DNA of 64,000 bases. It comes from Pluralibacter sp. UBA7423. GTDB taxonomy: Bacteria > Pseudomonadota > Gammaproteobacteria > Enterobacterales > Enterobacteriaceae. The notes below the pieces were generated by a model, which did not search any database, was not told the DNA's origin, and saw only the letters and a list, made by a program, of their open reading frames with translations. The DNA lies in contig DKMD01000035.1 in assembly GCA_002470465.1 (NCBI GenBank), positions 35,717 to 99,716 of the forward strand, given 5' to 3'. Position numbers and translations under genes: made by a program. Positions 18,904 through 28,300 of the stretch are shown one piece after another; the first letter of the stretch is position 1; every line of letters starts with the position of its first letter.

Positions 18904-19377
18904 TTGCGACGCTTTGCTAAAACCCGACAATCTCATGCCAGTCTGAACGTTCCTGCTCTGGTGCAGGTGGCGGCACTCGCCATTATTCTTATCCGTGCCC
19001 TAGATTTGCTGATGATTTTTAACGTGCTGGGTTTACGCGGCACGGAAGAATTCATCCACCGCAGCGTCCAGACCTGGACCTTAACCCTGGTTTTCCTGAC
19101 CAGTCTTGTCCTGGTCTTTATCGAAATCTGGTGCGCCTTCTCGCTGGTGAAGGGGCGAAACTGGGCGCGCTGGCTCTATCTGCTGACCCAGGTGCTCGCC
19201 GCGGGCTACCTGTGGGCCGCCTCATTAGGCTATGGTTATCCTGAGCTGTTCAGTATTGCGGGCGAGTCGAAGCGGGAAATTTTCCGCACGCTGGTGATGC
19301 AAAAATTGCCGGATATGACGGTGCTGTTCCTGCTTTTCGTGCCCGCCGCCAGCCGCCGGTTTTTCCGTCTGCAATAA
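18904..19377 (+). CDS. ybjO: YbjO, inner-membrane protein DUF2593
   Basis: Matches E. coli YbjO from SLNVPALVQVAALAIIL onward. Four hydrophobic segments; cytoplasmic ends basic. The start is most likely TTG at 18904, preceded by GGAAGG; the longer frame from 18847 would run through the pot terminator hairpin. About 157 residues against 162 in E. coli. Function unknown. It lies between the pot operon and rlmC. Confidence 0.8.
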   Translation: MRRFAKTRQSHASLNVPALVQVAALAIILIRALDLLMIFNVLGLRGTEEFIHRSVQTWTLTLVFLTSLVLVFIEIWCAFSLVKGRNWARWLYLLTQVLAAGYLWAASLGYGYPELFSIAGESKREIFRTLVMQKLPDMTVLFLLFVPAASRRFFRLQ

Positions 19378-19419
19378 CGGTGCTACAATCCCGGCCTCTG
19401 AAATCTCAAAGGTCAATCT

Positions 19420-20547
19420 ATGCAGTGCGCACTCTATGATGCCGGTCGCTGCCGCTCCTGTCAGTGGCTGGAACAACCGGTATCCAAACAGCTTGCCGCC
19501 AAAATGGCGGATCTCCGGCAGTTGCTCTCCTCGACGACCGTGGAAGCCTGGAGTGCGCCCGTCAGCGGCCCGGAAGCAGGGTTTCGTAACAAAGCCAAAA
19601 TGGTGGTCAGCGGCAGCGTAGAAAAGCCGCTGCTTGGTATGCTGCACCGCGACGGCACGCCGGAAGATCTCTGCGACTGCCCGCTTTACCCTGATACCTT
19701 TGCGCCCGTATTCAGCGCCCTGAAGCCGTTTATCGCCCGAGCGGGCCTCACGCCCTACAACGTAGCCCGCAAGCGCGGCGAGCTGAAATACCTGCTGCTG
19801 ACGGAAAGCCAGCTCGATGGCGGGATGATGCTGCGTTTTGTGCTGCGTTCGGAAGCGAAACTGGAGCAGCTGCGTGCCGCGCTGCCCGGGTTACAGGCGC
19901 AGCTGCCGCAGCTGAAAGTGATTTCGGTGAACATTCAGCCTGTTCACATGGCGATTATGGAAGGCGAGCAGGAAATCTTCCTCACTGACCAGCAGGCGCT
20001 GCCTGAACGGTTTAACGGCGTACCGCTGTGGATCCGCCCGCAAAGCTTCTTCCAGACCAACCCGTCGGTGGCGAGCCAGCTTTACGCTACGGCGCGAGAC
20101 TGGGTGCGGGAGCGGCCGGTTAAGCATATGTGGGATCTGTTCTGCGGCGTTGGCGGGTTTGGCCTGCACTGCGCCACGCCTGAGATGATGCTGACCGGGA
20201 TTGAAATTTCGGCGGAGGCGATTGCCTGCGCGAAGCAGTCAGCCCAGGAGTCAGGGCTGCATAACCTGCATTTTCAGGCGCTGGACTCGACGCAGTTTGC
20301 CACCGCTCAGGGCGCCGTGCCGGAGCTGGTGCTGGTCAATCCGCCGCGTCGCGGCATCGGTAAAGCCTTGTGCGATTATCTGAGCGAAATGGCACCGGCG
20401 TTTATCATCTACTCCAGCTGCAACGCGCAGTCGATGGCGAAAGATTTTAGCCACCTGGCGGCATACCGCGTCGCCCGCGTGCAGCTGTTCGATATGTTCC
20501 CGCATACTGCGCACTATGAAGTGCTGACGCTGCTGATTCGGAAATAA
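19420..20547 (+). CDS. rlmC: RlmC, 23S rRNA m5U747 methyltransferase
   Basis: A 375-residue SAM-dependent RNA methyltransferase of the RumA/TrmA family. The N-terminal cysteines (Cys3, Cys11, Cys14 and a later Cys in LCDCPLYP) bind a 4Fe-4S cluster. The SAM site is [13 protein letters not shown], the catalytic region has [11 protein letters not shown], and the nucleophilic Cys is in YSSCNAQS. It methylates U747 of 23S rRNA. E. coli length and start. Confidence 0.96.
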   Translation: MQCALYDAGRCRSCQWLEQPVSKQLAAKMADLRQLLSSTTVEAWSAPVSGPEAGFRNKAKMVVSGSVEKPLLGMLHRDGTPEDLCDCPLYPDTFAPVFSALKPFIARAGLTPYNVARKRGELKYLLLTESQLDGGMMLRFVLRSEAKLEQLRAALPGLQAQLPQLKVISVNIQPVHMAIMEGEQEIFLTDQQALPERFNGVPLWIRPQSFFQTNPSVASQLYATARDWVRERPVKHMWDLFCGVGGFGLHCATPEMMLTGIEISAEAIACAKQSAQESGLHNLHFQALDSTQFATAQGAVPELVLVNPPRRGIGKALCDYLSEMAPAFIIYSSCNAQSMAKDFSHLAAYRVARVQLFDMFPHTAHYEVLTLLIRK

Positions 20548-20621
20548 AAAGGTTGGACCCAAAGAGAGGGGGAGAAAGCCAGGATCTGAGCGGGTTCGAA
20601 AAAAGCTGCACCGTCCAGATT

Positions 20622-20657
20622 CCCTCTCCCTCAGGGAGAGGGTTAGGGAGAGGGTGA
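20622..20657. repeat. Inverted intergenic repeat (CCCTCTCCCT/AGGGAGAGGG type)
   Basis: A near-perfect palindrome centred on 20632, followed by a further AGGGAGAGGG copy. Repeats of this type occur between genes of many gamma-proteobacteria. It stands between rlmC and the convergent MXKDX gene and may terminate both. Confidence 0.6.
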
Positions 20658-20677
20658 TAAGCGGATGCAACCTGAAT

Positions 20678-20932
20678 CTACTGACTCATCTCGCCTTTTT
20701 TCATTTCATCCTTTTTCATCTTGTCCATTTTGTCGTGCTTCATGCCGTCTTTACACATCCCGTCTTTGCACATTTTATCGTGGGATTTCGTCATACCGTC
20801 TTTGGTCATTCCGTCATGAGACAGCGCCATCTTGTCTTTACTCATCGTATCTTTACTCATGCTGTCAGCGGCCTGAGCGTTAAACATCACCAGGGCAGAA
20901 ACGGCAGCGGCGGCAATCATTAACTTTTTCAT
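20678..20932 (-). CDS. Exported pentapeptide MXKDX-repeat protein
   Basis: An 84-residue protein with a clear signal peptide (MKKLMIAAAAVSALVMFNAQA, cut after Ala21). The mature part is nearly all short repeats of the form M-x-K-D-x: DSMSKDTMSKD, DGMTKDGMTKS, KMCKDGMCKDG. It is very rich in Met, Lys and Asp, with two Cys and several His. I chose the second ATG because GAGGA stands six bases before it. Small exported Met/His/Cys-rich proteins often bind copper or other metals, but no function is established for this family that I know of. Divergent from a two-component system, which likely controls it. Confidence 0.8.
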   Translation of the reverse strand: MKKLMIAAAAVSALVMFNAQAADSMSKDTMSKDKMALSHDGMTKDGMTKSHDKMCKDGMCKDGMKHDKMDKMKKDEMKKGEMSQ

Positions 20933-20956
20933 GGTCATTCCTCATTTTGCATTGTG

Positions 20957-20980
20957 GGTATATCTGACGAGCGATATACC
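20957..20980. promoter_or_regulatory. Perfect inverted repeat between the MXKDX gene and the two-component system
   Basis: Arms GGTATATC and GATATACC are exact complements with an 8-base spacer (24 bases in all). The site lies 25 bases upstream of the MXKDX start codon. It is a good candidate operator for the adjacent response regulator or an overlapping promoter element. Confidence 0.5.
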
Positions 20981-21093
20981 GCTATCGTGCGCCACGACTC
21001 ATCCCCACTTCCTCACGAAAGTTTAAATAAAATGTGATAACTCGCGGTGCTCCCCTGCGTTAAGCTTGGAGAAACGACTTACGGTGGAATGCG

Positions 21094-21816
21094 ATGACTA
21101 CGCCAAAGAAAATACTGCTGGTGGAAGACGATCAGGATATCGCCACCTTGCTGCGGCTGAACCTTCAGGACGAAGGCTATCAGATTGTCCATGAAGCGGA
21201 TGGCAATCAGGCGCTGGTGCAGCTTGAAAAACAGGTATGGGATGCGGTGATCCTCGACTTAATGCTGCCTGGCGTTGATGGTCTGGAAATTTGTCGCCGC
21301 ATTCGCCAGATGACGCGCTATCTGCCGGTGATCATCATCAGCGCCCGTACCAGCGAAACGCACCGGGTGCTTGGTCTTGAAATGGGGGCTGACGACTATC
21401 TGCCTAAGCCATTTTCGGTGCTTGAATTGATTGCGCGTGTCAAAGCACTGTTCCGCCGCCAGGAGGCGATGGGGCAAAACATTCGCATGGAAGGTGGGTT
21501 AATCAGCTGTCACGGCCTGACCATTGACCCGCTGGCGCGTGAAGTGCGGCTGCGCGGTGAGCAGATTGAGCTCACGCCCCGCGAATTCGATTTACTGTAC
21601 TGGTTTGCCCGTCACCCGGGGGAAGTCTTCTCCCGCCTCTCTTTGCTGGACCGGGTCTGGGGCTATCAGCATGAAGGCTACGAGCACACCGTCAACACGC
21701 ACATTAACCGTCTGCGCATCAAAATTGAGCACGATCCCGCCGAGCCGGAAATCATTCTGACCGTCTGGGGAAAAGGCTACAAGTTCGCCAGCGACAAAAC
21801 GGAGCGTACGACATGA
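21094..21816 (+). CDS. OmpR/PhoB-family response regulator, unassigned
   Basis: A 240-residue regulator. The receiver domain (about residues 5-118) has acidic residues EDD at 11-13, phosphoacceptor Asp55 (LDLMLPG) and the conserved Lys in LPKPF. The C-terminal winged helix (about 135-233) has LTPREFDLLYWFARHPGEV and VNTHINRLRIKIE, the recognition region. Not found at this place in E. coli K-12, and not one of the named E. coli regulators as far as I can tell. Its last four bases overlap the kinase gene. It probably acts on the divergent MXKDX gene and on itself. Confidence 0.9.
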   Translation: MTTPKKILLVEDDQDIATLLRLNLQDEGYQIVHEADGNQALVQLEKQVWDAVILDLMLPGVDGLEICRRIRQMTRYLPVIIISARTSETHRVLGLEMGADDYLPKPFSVLELIARVKALFRRQEAMGQNIRMEGGLISCHGLTIDPLAREVRLRGEQIELTPREFDLLYWFARHPGEVFSRLSLLDRVWGYQHEGYEHTVNTHINRLRIKIEHDPAEPEIILTVWGKGYKFASDKTERTT

Positions 21817-23285
21817 TCCGCCGTCTGAGCCTCAGCCAGCGGCTGACGCTGGTGTTCACTGCGATCCTGCTGCTTTGCGCTATTGCCGCATGCAGCGTCC
21901 AGCTCTACAGCACCAGCCAGTACGGCAGCGCGATGGTACAGCGCCTCTCAGCCGGGCTGGCACAGCAAATCGTCAACAGTGAACCGCTGCTCGACAGGCA
22001 GGGCAACGTCAACCGTCAGACGCTTAAAACGCTCTTTGACCGCCTGATGACCCTCAACCCGAGCGTTGAACTCTATCTGGTTTCACCGGAGGGCAATTTA
22101 CTGGCCGACGCCGCACCGGCGGGCCATGTGAAGCGCCAGAAAATCGACATCGCGCCGCTGCAAACGTTTCTTGGCGGCGCGGCGTGGCCTGTTTTTGGCG
22201 ACGATCCGCGCAGCCTGGATAAGCAGAAAGTCTTCAGCGTTGCCCCCGTTCGGCTGGACGGTGAACTGCGCTGCTACCTGTACATTATTTTGCAGGGTGA
22301 GGATCTGAATGCGCTCTCCGACAGCGCCTGGCAGAAAGCGCTATGGAGTACGGTGCTGTGGTCGCTGCTGCTGGTGGCGCTGTTTGGCAGCCTCGCGGGC
22401 GTGATGGTCTGGTACTGGGTGACGCGCCCGGTTAAACAGCTGACCGCAGACGTGCGCGGGCTCGATCAGGACAGCATCAGCGCCATCAAACGGCTGGCGC
22501 AGCAAACGCCTGAGCATGAACCGGCCAATGAAGTTGCTATTCTGCATAACACGTTTATCGAGCTGGCGCGCAAAATTGCCAGCCAGTGGGATGAGCTATC
22601 GGACAGCGACCGCCAGCGTCGTGAATTTATTGCCAACATCTCTCATGATTTACGTACGCCGCTGACGTCATTACTGGGCTATCTGGAAACGCTTTCGCTG
22701 AAGGCTGACACGCTAACGCCTGAGGATAATCGGCAGTATCTGGCTATTGCGCTGCGCCAGGGGCACAAAGTTCGCCACTTATCGCAGCAGCTGTTTGAGC
22801 TCGCGAAGCTTGAACACGGCGGCATTAAGCCGCAGCTGGAGCGGTTTGCTATCGCCGAACTGATTCAGGACGTGGCACAGAAATTCGATCTGACCATTGA
22901 AACCCGGCAGCTTGCGCTTCAGGTCGATATGCCGCGGACGTTGCCTTTGCTTAATGCGGATGTGTCGATGATTGAACGGGTGGTGACGAACCTGCTGGAT
23001 AATGCAGTGCGCCACACGCCGCAGGGCGGGACGATCAAACTGCGCGTCTGGCAGGAGGATGCGCAGCTGCAGGTGGAAGTGGCTGACAGCGGCCCGGGCG
23101 TGGAGCAAGGGTTGCGCGATCAGCTGTTCCAGCGTCCTTCGGCGCTGAATGCCAAAAGCGCGCGTGAGGACAGAGGAGGGCTGGGGCTGCTGATAGTGCG
23201 CCGCATGCTGGAGCTGCACGGCGGGGGAATTCGTCTGATGGATGCGGCGTCTGGTGCCTGTTTCCGCTTTTTTGTGCCTCTTTAA
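21813..23285 (+). CDS. Membrane sensor histidine kinase, unassigned
   Basis: A 490-residue kinase. TM1 is at about residues 12-32 and TM2 at about 175-198, with a periplasmic sensor domain of about 140 residues between. HAMP follows (VTRPVKQL), then the HisKA box FIANISHDLRTPLTSLLGY with His278, the N box NLLDNAVRHTP, and G boxes DSGPGV and GGLGLLIVRR. Overlaps the regulator gene by four bases (ATGA). The signal is unknown; the neighbouring Met-rich exported protein suggests an envelope or metal signal. Followed by a BIME and convergent artJ. Confidence 0.9.
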   Translation: MIRRLSLSQRLTLVFTAILLLCAIAACSVQLYSTSQYGSAMVQRLSAGLAQQIVNSEPLLDRQGNVNRQTLKTLFDRLMTLNPSVELYLVSPEGNLLADAAPAGHVKRQKIDIAPLQTFLGGAAWPVFGDDPRSLDKQKVFSVAPVRLDGELRCYLYIILQGEDLNALSDSAWQKALWSTVLWSLLLVALFGSLAGVMVWYWVTRPVKQLTADVRGLDQDSISAIKRLAQQTPEHEPANEVAILHNTFIELARKIASQWDELSDSDRQRREFIANISHDLRTPLTSLLGYLETLSLKADTLTPEDNRQYLAIALRQGHKVRHLSQQLFELAKLEHGGIKPQLERFAIAELIQDVAQKFDLTIETRQLALQVDMPRTLPLLNADVSMIERVVTNLLDNAVRHTPQGGTIKLRVWQEDAQLQVEVADSGPGVEQGLRDQLFQRPSALNAKSAREDRGGLGLLIVRRMLELHGGGIRLMDAASGACFRFFVPL

Positions 23286-23287
23286 AA

Positions 23288-23362
23288 ACATTGCCCGGTG
23301 GCGCTTCGCTTACCGGGCCTACAAAATTAGCATAGCCCCGGTAAGCGAATCGCCACCGGGGA
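23288..23362. repeat. BIME (paired REP units)
   Basis: Two inverted REP units, gcccggtggcgcttcgc and gcgaatcgccaccgggg, face each other across about 35 bases between the convergent kinase and artJ genes. The pair can fold into a long stem and act on both messages. Confidence 0.85.
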
Positions 23363-23369
23363 AGATAAA

Positions 23370-24101
23370 TTACTCCGGGAACCACTGCTTGCTGATTTTC
23401 TCGTAAGTACCGTCTGCTTTAATCGCCTTCAGCGCACCGTTCAGCTTTTCCAGCAGCGCTTTGTTGTCCGGACGGACCGCGATGCCAAGGCCGGTACCGA
23501 AATACTGCGGGTCGGTCACTTTTGGCGTGGCGGTACCGAGCTGTGGGTTGGTTTTCAGCCATTCGTTCACCACCGCAGTATCGCCGAATACGCCGTCGAT
23601 ACGCCCATTTTTCAGGTCAATGATCGCATTCTGGTAGCTGTCATAGGCCACGGTTTTCACTTCAGGATGTTTGTCCTGCAAATACTTCTGGTGCGTGGTG
23701 CCGTTCTCCATGCCGACGCGCTTGCCTTTCAGATCGTCAAAGCTCCTGAACTCGCCTTTTTTGGCAATCACCAGCGCCGAGTTGGCGTAGTACGGGTCGG
23801 TAAATGCTACCTGCTTGCTGCGTTCCGGCGTGATGTCCATTCCGGAAATCACGGCGTCATATTTTTTAAACTTCAGCGAAGGAATCAGGCTGTCGAACGC
23901 GTGGTTGGTGAAGGTGCAATCCGCCTGCATCTGTTTGCATAACGCTTTGGCCAGATCGATATCAAACCCGGCAATCTGGTTGTTGGCATCAAGGGATTCG
24001 AACGGTGGGTAGGTAGCGGAGACGCCAAAGCTGATTTTCTCGGCCGCGCTGGCACCTGCGGCTACGGTGGCAAGCAGCGCTGCCAGGATTAATTTCTTCA
24101 T
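23370..24101 (-). CDS. artJ: ArtJ, L-arginine-binding periplasmic protein
   Basis: A 243-residue solute-binding protein, E. coli length. The signal peptide ends ASA at residue 19 or 20, and the mature protein has SATYPPFESLDANNQIAGFDID and the GTTHQKYL segment of basic amino acid binders. It feeds arginine to the ArtQMP transporter. The start at MKKLILAALLA follows GGGAGC, and the 10 codons upstream were excluded. It has its own promoter with an ARG-box-like site about 75 bases upstream. Confidence 0.95.
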   Translation of the reverse strand: MKKLILAALLATVAAGASAAEKISFGVSATYPPFESLDANNQIAGFDIDLAKALCKQMQADCTFTNHAFDSLIPSLKFKKYDAVISGMDITPERSKQVAFTDPYYANSALVIAKKGEFRSFDDLKGKRVGMENGTTHQKYLQDKHPEVKTVAYDSYQNAIIDLKNGRIDGVFGDTAVVNEWLKTNPQLGTATPKVTDPQYFGTGLGIAVRPDNKALLEKLNGALKAIKADGTYEKISKQWFPE

Positions 24102-24172
24102 GGTAAAGCTCCCGTCGGTCAATCTTATCAATTTTGCCCTGTCTGAGGCATGAGCATTACCTTGCCACTGAG

Positions 24173-24186
24173 TGAATTTATATGCA
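24173..24186. promoter_or_regulatory. ARG-box-like ArgR site upstream of artJ
   Basis: TGAATTTATATGCA resembles the ArgR consensus TGAATwwwwATTCA with two mismatches. E. coli artJ is repressed by ArgR with arginine, so the site fits in position and sequence. Confidence 0.55.
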
Positions 24187-24222
24187 ATAAAAATGATTAA
24201 ATAGTTTAATTAAGATATAAAA

Positions 24223-24252
24223 AAAGCGGCTATCCAGAGAGATAGCCGCTTT
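24223..24252 (-). terminator. Terminator of artPIQM
   Basis: A perfect stem (AGCGGCTATC/GATAGCCGCT, 6-base loop) is followed on the minus strand by a run of seven T. It stands 21 bases after the artM stop and before the artJ promoter. Confidence 0.9.
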
Positions 24253-24273
24253 GCTGTTGTTTTTTTATGCTTT

Positions 24274-24942
24274 CTAGCTGCGGCGTTCAAACGCCAGCGC
24301 TTTGCGTTCGATCAGGCGCATCATCAGGGTCAGCAGACCGTTGACCACCAGATACACCAGACCTGCCGCGCCAAAGACCATCACATCGTAGGTGCGGCCG
24401 TACAGCAGCTGGCCGTGACCCATCACTTCCATCAGGGTAATGGTATAAGCGAGAGAAGTACTCTTAAACACTAGCACCACTTCGTTGGAGTAAGACGAGA
24501 GGGCGCGCTTAAACGCATACGGCAGCAGGATCGCCAGCGTATCCTTCTTGCTCATCCCCAGCGCGCCACAGGACTGCCACTGGCCTTCCGGAATAGCGCG
24601 GATAGCCCCATAGAACAGCTGTGTGGTGTAAGCGGCGCTGTTGAGCGACAGAGCAATCAGCGCGCACAGCCACGGTTCGGAGAGCAGATGCCACAGCGCC
24701 GGATAGTTCTGCAGCTGCGGGAACTGGCCTGGGCCGTAGTAAATCAGAAAGATTTGCACCAGCAGCGGCGTGCCGGTAAACAGCGTGATGTAGGCGCGAA
24801 CGATCCACACCAGCACCGGCGTTTTCAGCGTCAGGATGATGGTGAAAATCAGCGACAATATCAGCGCCACCACAATTGACGCGACGGTCAGCGTCAGGCT
24901 GGTGTGCAACCCTTTCAGCAGTTCGGGTAAATACTCAAGCAT
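24274..24942 (-). CDS. artM: ArtM, arginine ABC permease
   Basis: A 222-residue HisM/HisQ-type permease with about five helices and the ATPase-contact loop GALGMSKKDTLAILLP. E. coli length. The ATG overlaps the artQ stop codon (TGATG). It forms the arginine channel with ArtQ and is the last gene of artPIQM. Confidence 0.95.
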   Translation of the reverse strand: MLEYLPELLKGLHTSLTLTVASIVVALILSLIFTIILTLKTPVLVWIVRAYITLFTGTPLLVQIFLIYYGPGQFPQLQNYPALWHLLSEPWLCALIALSLNSAAYTTQLFYGAIRAIPEGQWQSCGALGMSKKDTLAILLPYAFKRALSSYSNEVVLVFKSTSLAYTITLMEVMGHGQLLYGRTYDVMVFGAAGLVYLVVNGLLTLMMRLIERKALAFERRS

Positions 24943-25658
24943 CAGCCTGGTCTCCGTTCAAAGCGAGTCGCGCGCAGGTCAATGCGTTTGAGGATGTACT
25001 GGCTGAGCAGAGTGATCACCAGGTAAATCGCCGCCGCCACGATGTACCAGGTAAATGGCTCCTGTGTACGGGTGGCGATGCTTTTGGTCTGTAGCATCAA
25101 GTCGTTGACGCTGATAAGCGACACCAGCGCGGTATCCTTCAGCAGCACCAGCCACTGGTTACCCAGCCCCGGCAGCGCATGGCGCCACATCTGTGGCATG
25201 ACCAGGCGGAAGAAAATAGCCGCTTTTGACAGGCCAAGCGCCTGGCCGGATTCCCACTGGCCCTGCGGTACCGCTTTCAGCGCGCCGCGCAGGGTTTGCG
25301 AAGCGTAGGCGGAATAAAGCAGGGAGAGGGCGATTACGCCACACAGGAACGGGCTGACGTCGAAGTTTTCGATCTGCACCTGCACCGGGATTTGTACCAC
25401 GCCGAGGTTAATCGTGAAGCCGTCAGAGAGCAGAAGCAGCAGCTGTGAAGAGCCAAAATAGATAAACAGGACCACCAGAATTTCCGGTAATCCACGCAGG
25501 GCGGTGACCAGACCGGTGCCAACCCACGCGACAGGGTGCCATTTGGCTGACTCCCAGACTGCGAAGATCATTGCCAGCACCAGGCCAATCGCCAGCGCAC
25601 AAACGGCAAGGCCGACGGTCATCCCGGCGGCGCTTGCTAATGGAAACATTTCGTTCAT
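24942..25658 (-). CDS. artQ: ArtQ, arginine ABC permease
   Basis: A 238-residue permease, E. coli length, with the EAA-like loop [18 protein letters not shown]. The second of two adjacent ATG codons gives the E. coli start [12 protein letters not shown]. The gene follows artI after six bases and is coupled to artM. Confidence 0.95.
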   Translation of the reverse strand: MNEMFPLASAAGMTVGLAVCALAIGLVLAMIFAVWESAKWHPVAWVGTGLVTALRGLPEILVVLFIYFGSSQLLLLLSDGFTINLGVVQIPVQVQIENFDVSPFLCGVIALSLLYSAYASQTLRGALKAVPQGQWESGQALGLSKAAIFFRLVMPQMWRHALPGLGNQWLVLLKDTALVSLISVNDLMLQTKSIATRTQEPFTWYIVAAAIYLVITLLSQYILKRIDLRATRFERRPG

Positions 25659-25664
25659 CAAGTC

Positions 25665-26396
25665 TTACTTCTGGAACCATTTGCTGTAGATGGTCTGGTA
25701 AGTGCCGTCTTTCTTCACTTGATCCAGCGCAGTGTTCAGCTTCTGCTGCAGCCCGGTGTTGTCCTGACGCACGGCAATACCGAGGCCGGTGCCGAAGTAG
25801 TCTTTGTCGGTCACTTTGTCGCCGATGGCGGCCAGTTTCGGATCGGCTTTCAGCCACTCGGTGACGACGGCTGTGTCACCAAAGACGGCATCGATACGGC
25901 CGTTCTGCATATCCAGCTTGGCGTTCATGTAGCTGTCGTAAGGCACAACGGTGATTTCCGGGTGCTTGTCAGTGATGAATTTCTGGTGCGTAGAACCGTT
26001 CTGCATGCCCACTTTTTTGCCCTTCAGCGCGGCAATATCGGCGATTTTGCCTTTCTGGCCGACGAACAGCGCGGAGTTTTCATAGTAAGGCTGAGTGAAC
26101 AGCACCTGCTTTTCACGCTCAGGGGTGATGTCCATCCCTGAAATGACTGCGTCGAAGCGGCGGAATTTCAGGCTTGGGATCAGGCTGTCGAAGGCCTGAT
26201 TGGTGAAGGTACAGGTGGCGTCAATCTGTTTGCACAGGGCATTCGCCAGATCCACGTCGAAGCCGACAATTTTATTGCTGGCGTCCATGGATTCAAACGG
26301 AGGATAAGATGCTTCCATCGCAAAACGAATAGTCTGGGCGGCGCCTGCGGAGAGGCTGACGCTGGCAAGCAGCGCGGCAATCACGATTTTTTTCAT
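25665..26396 (-). CDS. artI: ArtI, periplasmic binding protein of the arginine transporter
   Basis: A 243-residue binding protein with a signal peptide ending AGA. It resembles ArtJ of this window closely across the whole length (shared YPPFES, FDSLIPSLKF, GMDITPER, FGDTAVV and GTGLGIAVR), so the two are paralogues. E. coli ArtI has lower or unclear arginine affinity compared with ArtJ. The start at MKKIVIAALL was chosen; upstream codons overlap the SD region. It lies between artP and artQ. Confidence 0.95.
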   Translation of the reverse strand: MKKIVIAALLASVSLSAGAAQTIRFAMEASYPPFESMDASNKIVGFDVDLANALCKQIDATCTFTNQAFDSLIPSLKFRRFDAVISGMDITPEREKQVLFTQPYYENSALFVGQKGKIADIAALKGKKVGMQNGSTHQKFITDKHPEITVVPYDSYMNAKLDMQNGRIDAVFGDTAVVTEWLKADPKLAAIGDKVTDKDYFGTGLGIAVRQDNTGLQQKLNTALDQVKKDGTYQTIYSKWFQK

Positions 26397-26416
26397 TGTC
26401 ATTGTTCCCGAAAACA

Positions 26417-27145
26417 TCAGTGTGAAAGATAGTTTTTAAACGCTTCGGTCTGCGGCGCGGCAAAGCAGCCCGCATCCCCTTGTTCTACAATGTGACCGTT
26501 TTCCATATACACCACGCGGCTGGCGGTTTTACGCGCCACTTCCACTTCGTGAGTGACGATCACCTGGGTAATCTGGGTCTGAGCCAGCTCGCGAATAATG
26601 CTGACAATCTGGGCGGTGATTTCCGGATCCAGTGCGGCGGTTGGCTCATCAAACAGCAGAACCTGCGGCTCCATCATCAGCGCACGGGCAATGGCCACGC
26701 GCTGCTGCTGACCGCCGGATAAATGCAGCGGATAGCGATCGCTGTATGGCTTCAGGCGCAGACGCTCAAGCAGTTTTTCTGCACGCGCTAAAGCCTGCTC
26801 TTTGGTCAAACCGAGCACGCGGCAGGGCGCTTCAATCAGGTTTTGCAGAACGGTCAGATGCGGCCACAGGTTGTACTGCTGGAAAACCATGCCGACGTTC
26901 TGACGCAGATCGCGAATCGCTTTATCGTTCGGTGCTTTGCTGAAATTGAACTGATTTCCCGCAATGGACAGGGTGCCGGAGCGCGGCATTTCCAGCAGGT
27001 TAAGCACGCGTAACAGCGAACTTTTTCCCGCGCCGCTAGGGCCAAGCAGCACCAGCGTTTCACCCTGCGGGCAGTCCAGGGTTATGTCGAACAGCGCCTG
27101 ATGCGCGCCGTAAAAGCAGTTAATGCCTTCTAGTTTTATACTCAT
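26417..27145 (-). CDS. artP: ArtP, ATPase of the arginine transporter
   Basis: A 242-residue ABC ATPase, E. coli length: Walker [10 protein letters not shown] near residue 36, Q-loop [11 protein letters not shown], signature LSGGQQQR, Walker B VLLFDEP and switch His in VTHEVE. First gene of artPIQM. The start at [11 protein letters not shown] was chosen, since 22 upstream in-frame codons lack homology. It energises arginine uptake through ArtQ-ArtM. Confidence 0.95.
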   Translation of the reverse strand: MSIKLEGINCFYGAHQALFDITLDCPQGETLVLLGPSGAGKSSLLRVLNLLEMPRSGTLSIAGNQFNFSKAPNDKAIRDLRQNVGMVFQQYNLWPHLTVLQNLIEAPCRVLGLTKEQALARAEKLLERLRLKPYSDRYPLHLSGGQQQRVAIARALMMEPQVLLFDEPTAALDPEITAQIVSIIRELAQTQITQVIVTHEVEVARKTASRVVYMENGHIVEQGDAGCFAAPQTEAFKNYLSH

Positions 27146-27353
27146 CCGGGAAATCTGACACCGATAGCTATTGAGGCCGCAAATAGTAACGTTCACAGAA
27201 TAGTTATGCAATATTTATGCGTTAAAACTTAACTATAAACCGCGTTTATACTTAAAGTTAGCACAAAATAGCGAAGGCGCAGGGGCATCAGAATAAATGT
27301 CAGCATTCATCACAGAATGCCAGACATTTACCCTGAGTTATTAGATGGGAATT

Positions 27354-27866
27354 TTACTTAGAGAGCGTCTGACGCAGCGTGCCAGCCGGGGCGTGAACGC
27401 TGCCGCCGAGGTAGCGGACATCATCCACGGCCCAGCACTGTCCTTCGCGGATCATCAGCACTTCATCCTGCCAGCTCTGTGAACCCTGCTTCAGCGCTAC
27501 GCGCAGCGGTATGTTGCGTGCATCGGTATTCGGGATGGTGGATGCGCTGCTGACATCGGCGCTGTCCGGTGGCGTTGCGCGGCTGGAGAATGGATCCTGC
27601 TGCAGCAATGCGCGTTTATTCGGGTCGTTATTCGCATCGTTAAGCACTTTCGCCAGGTCGTCGCTCAGATACGGGCGCAGCCCGGCCCAGTCGTTATTGC
27701 GGTGCTGAATGCGGTAGTCGTAAAATTTCTGGGCCACGGTGTCCGGACCGCCTTCAACGCAAGGGCCCGAGCGGGTGCCGATATCCTTGAAGGCTGGCGT
27801 GACGGTGGTGCAGGCGCTGAGCAAAAGTGCACAAGGGACAAGCAGGGCAGCGGCAGAATAGCGCAT
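27354..27866 (-). CDS. ybjP: YbjP lipoprotein
   Basis: A 170-residue lipoprotein: signal peptide with lipobox LLSAC and lipidated Cys19. The residue after Cys is Thr, not Asp, so outer-membrane sorting is expected. It matches E. coli YbjP (171 residues), including GPCVEGGPDTVAQKFYDYRI and RYLGGSVHA. A DUF3828-type domain; function unknown. Single gene divergent from ybjQ. Confidence 0.9.
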   Translation of the reverse strand: MRYSAAALLVPCALLLSACTTVTPAFKDIGTRSGPCVEGGPDTVAQKFYDYRIQHRNNDWAGLRPYLSDDLAKVLNDANNDPNKRALLQQDPFSSRATPPDSADVSSASTIPNTDARNIPLRVALKQGSQSWQDEVLMIREGQCWAVDDVRYLGGSVHAPAGTLRQTLSK

Positions 27867-27976
27867 AGTGGATTTCCTTATAGACTGACTACGGTATTAA
27901 GATGTTTTCAAGCATAGCGTATCGGTACGATAATGCGTTTGATAAACAGAGCTAAGGCATTGAAGAAGGAGGCCGA

Positions 27977-28300
27977 ATGCAGTTCTCAACAACCCCGACC
28001 CTGGAAGGGCAAACCATCACTGACTATTGCGGCGTCGTGACCGGCGAAGCCATTCTGGGAGCGAACATCTTCCGCGATTTTTTTGCCGGGATCCGCGACA
28101 TTGTCGGCGGACGCTCCGGTGCCTATGAGAAAGAGTTGCGCAAGGCACGCGAAATCGCCTTTCAGGAATTAGGCGATCAGGCTAAAGCCCTGGGCGCGGA
28201 CGCGGTAGTCGGCATTGATATTGATTACGAAACCGTCGGCAAAGACAGCAGCATGCTGATGGTGAGCGTCAGCGGAACGGCGGTGAAATTACGGCAATGA
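27977..28300 (+). CDS. ybjQ: YbjQ, YbjQ/DUF74 pentamer-forming protein
   Basis: A 107-residue protein, E. coli length, with the family stretches [20 protein letters not shown] and [16 protein letters not shown]74 proteins form pentamers; heavy-metal binding has been suggested but not shown. The stop codon overlaps the amiD start (ATGA), so the two are co-translated. Confidence 0.92.
   Translation: MQFSTTPTLEGQTITDYCGVVTGEAILGANIFRDFFAGIRDIVGGRSGAYEKELRKAREIAFQELGDQAKALGADAVVGIDIDYETVGKDSSMLMVSVSGTAVKLRQ

Noticed and set aside
27186..27260. ArgR box upstream of artP
   Set aside because: AT-rich sequence with TATGCA-like pieces, but no pair of half-sites at the right spacing that I could defend.
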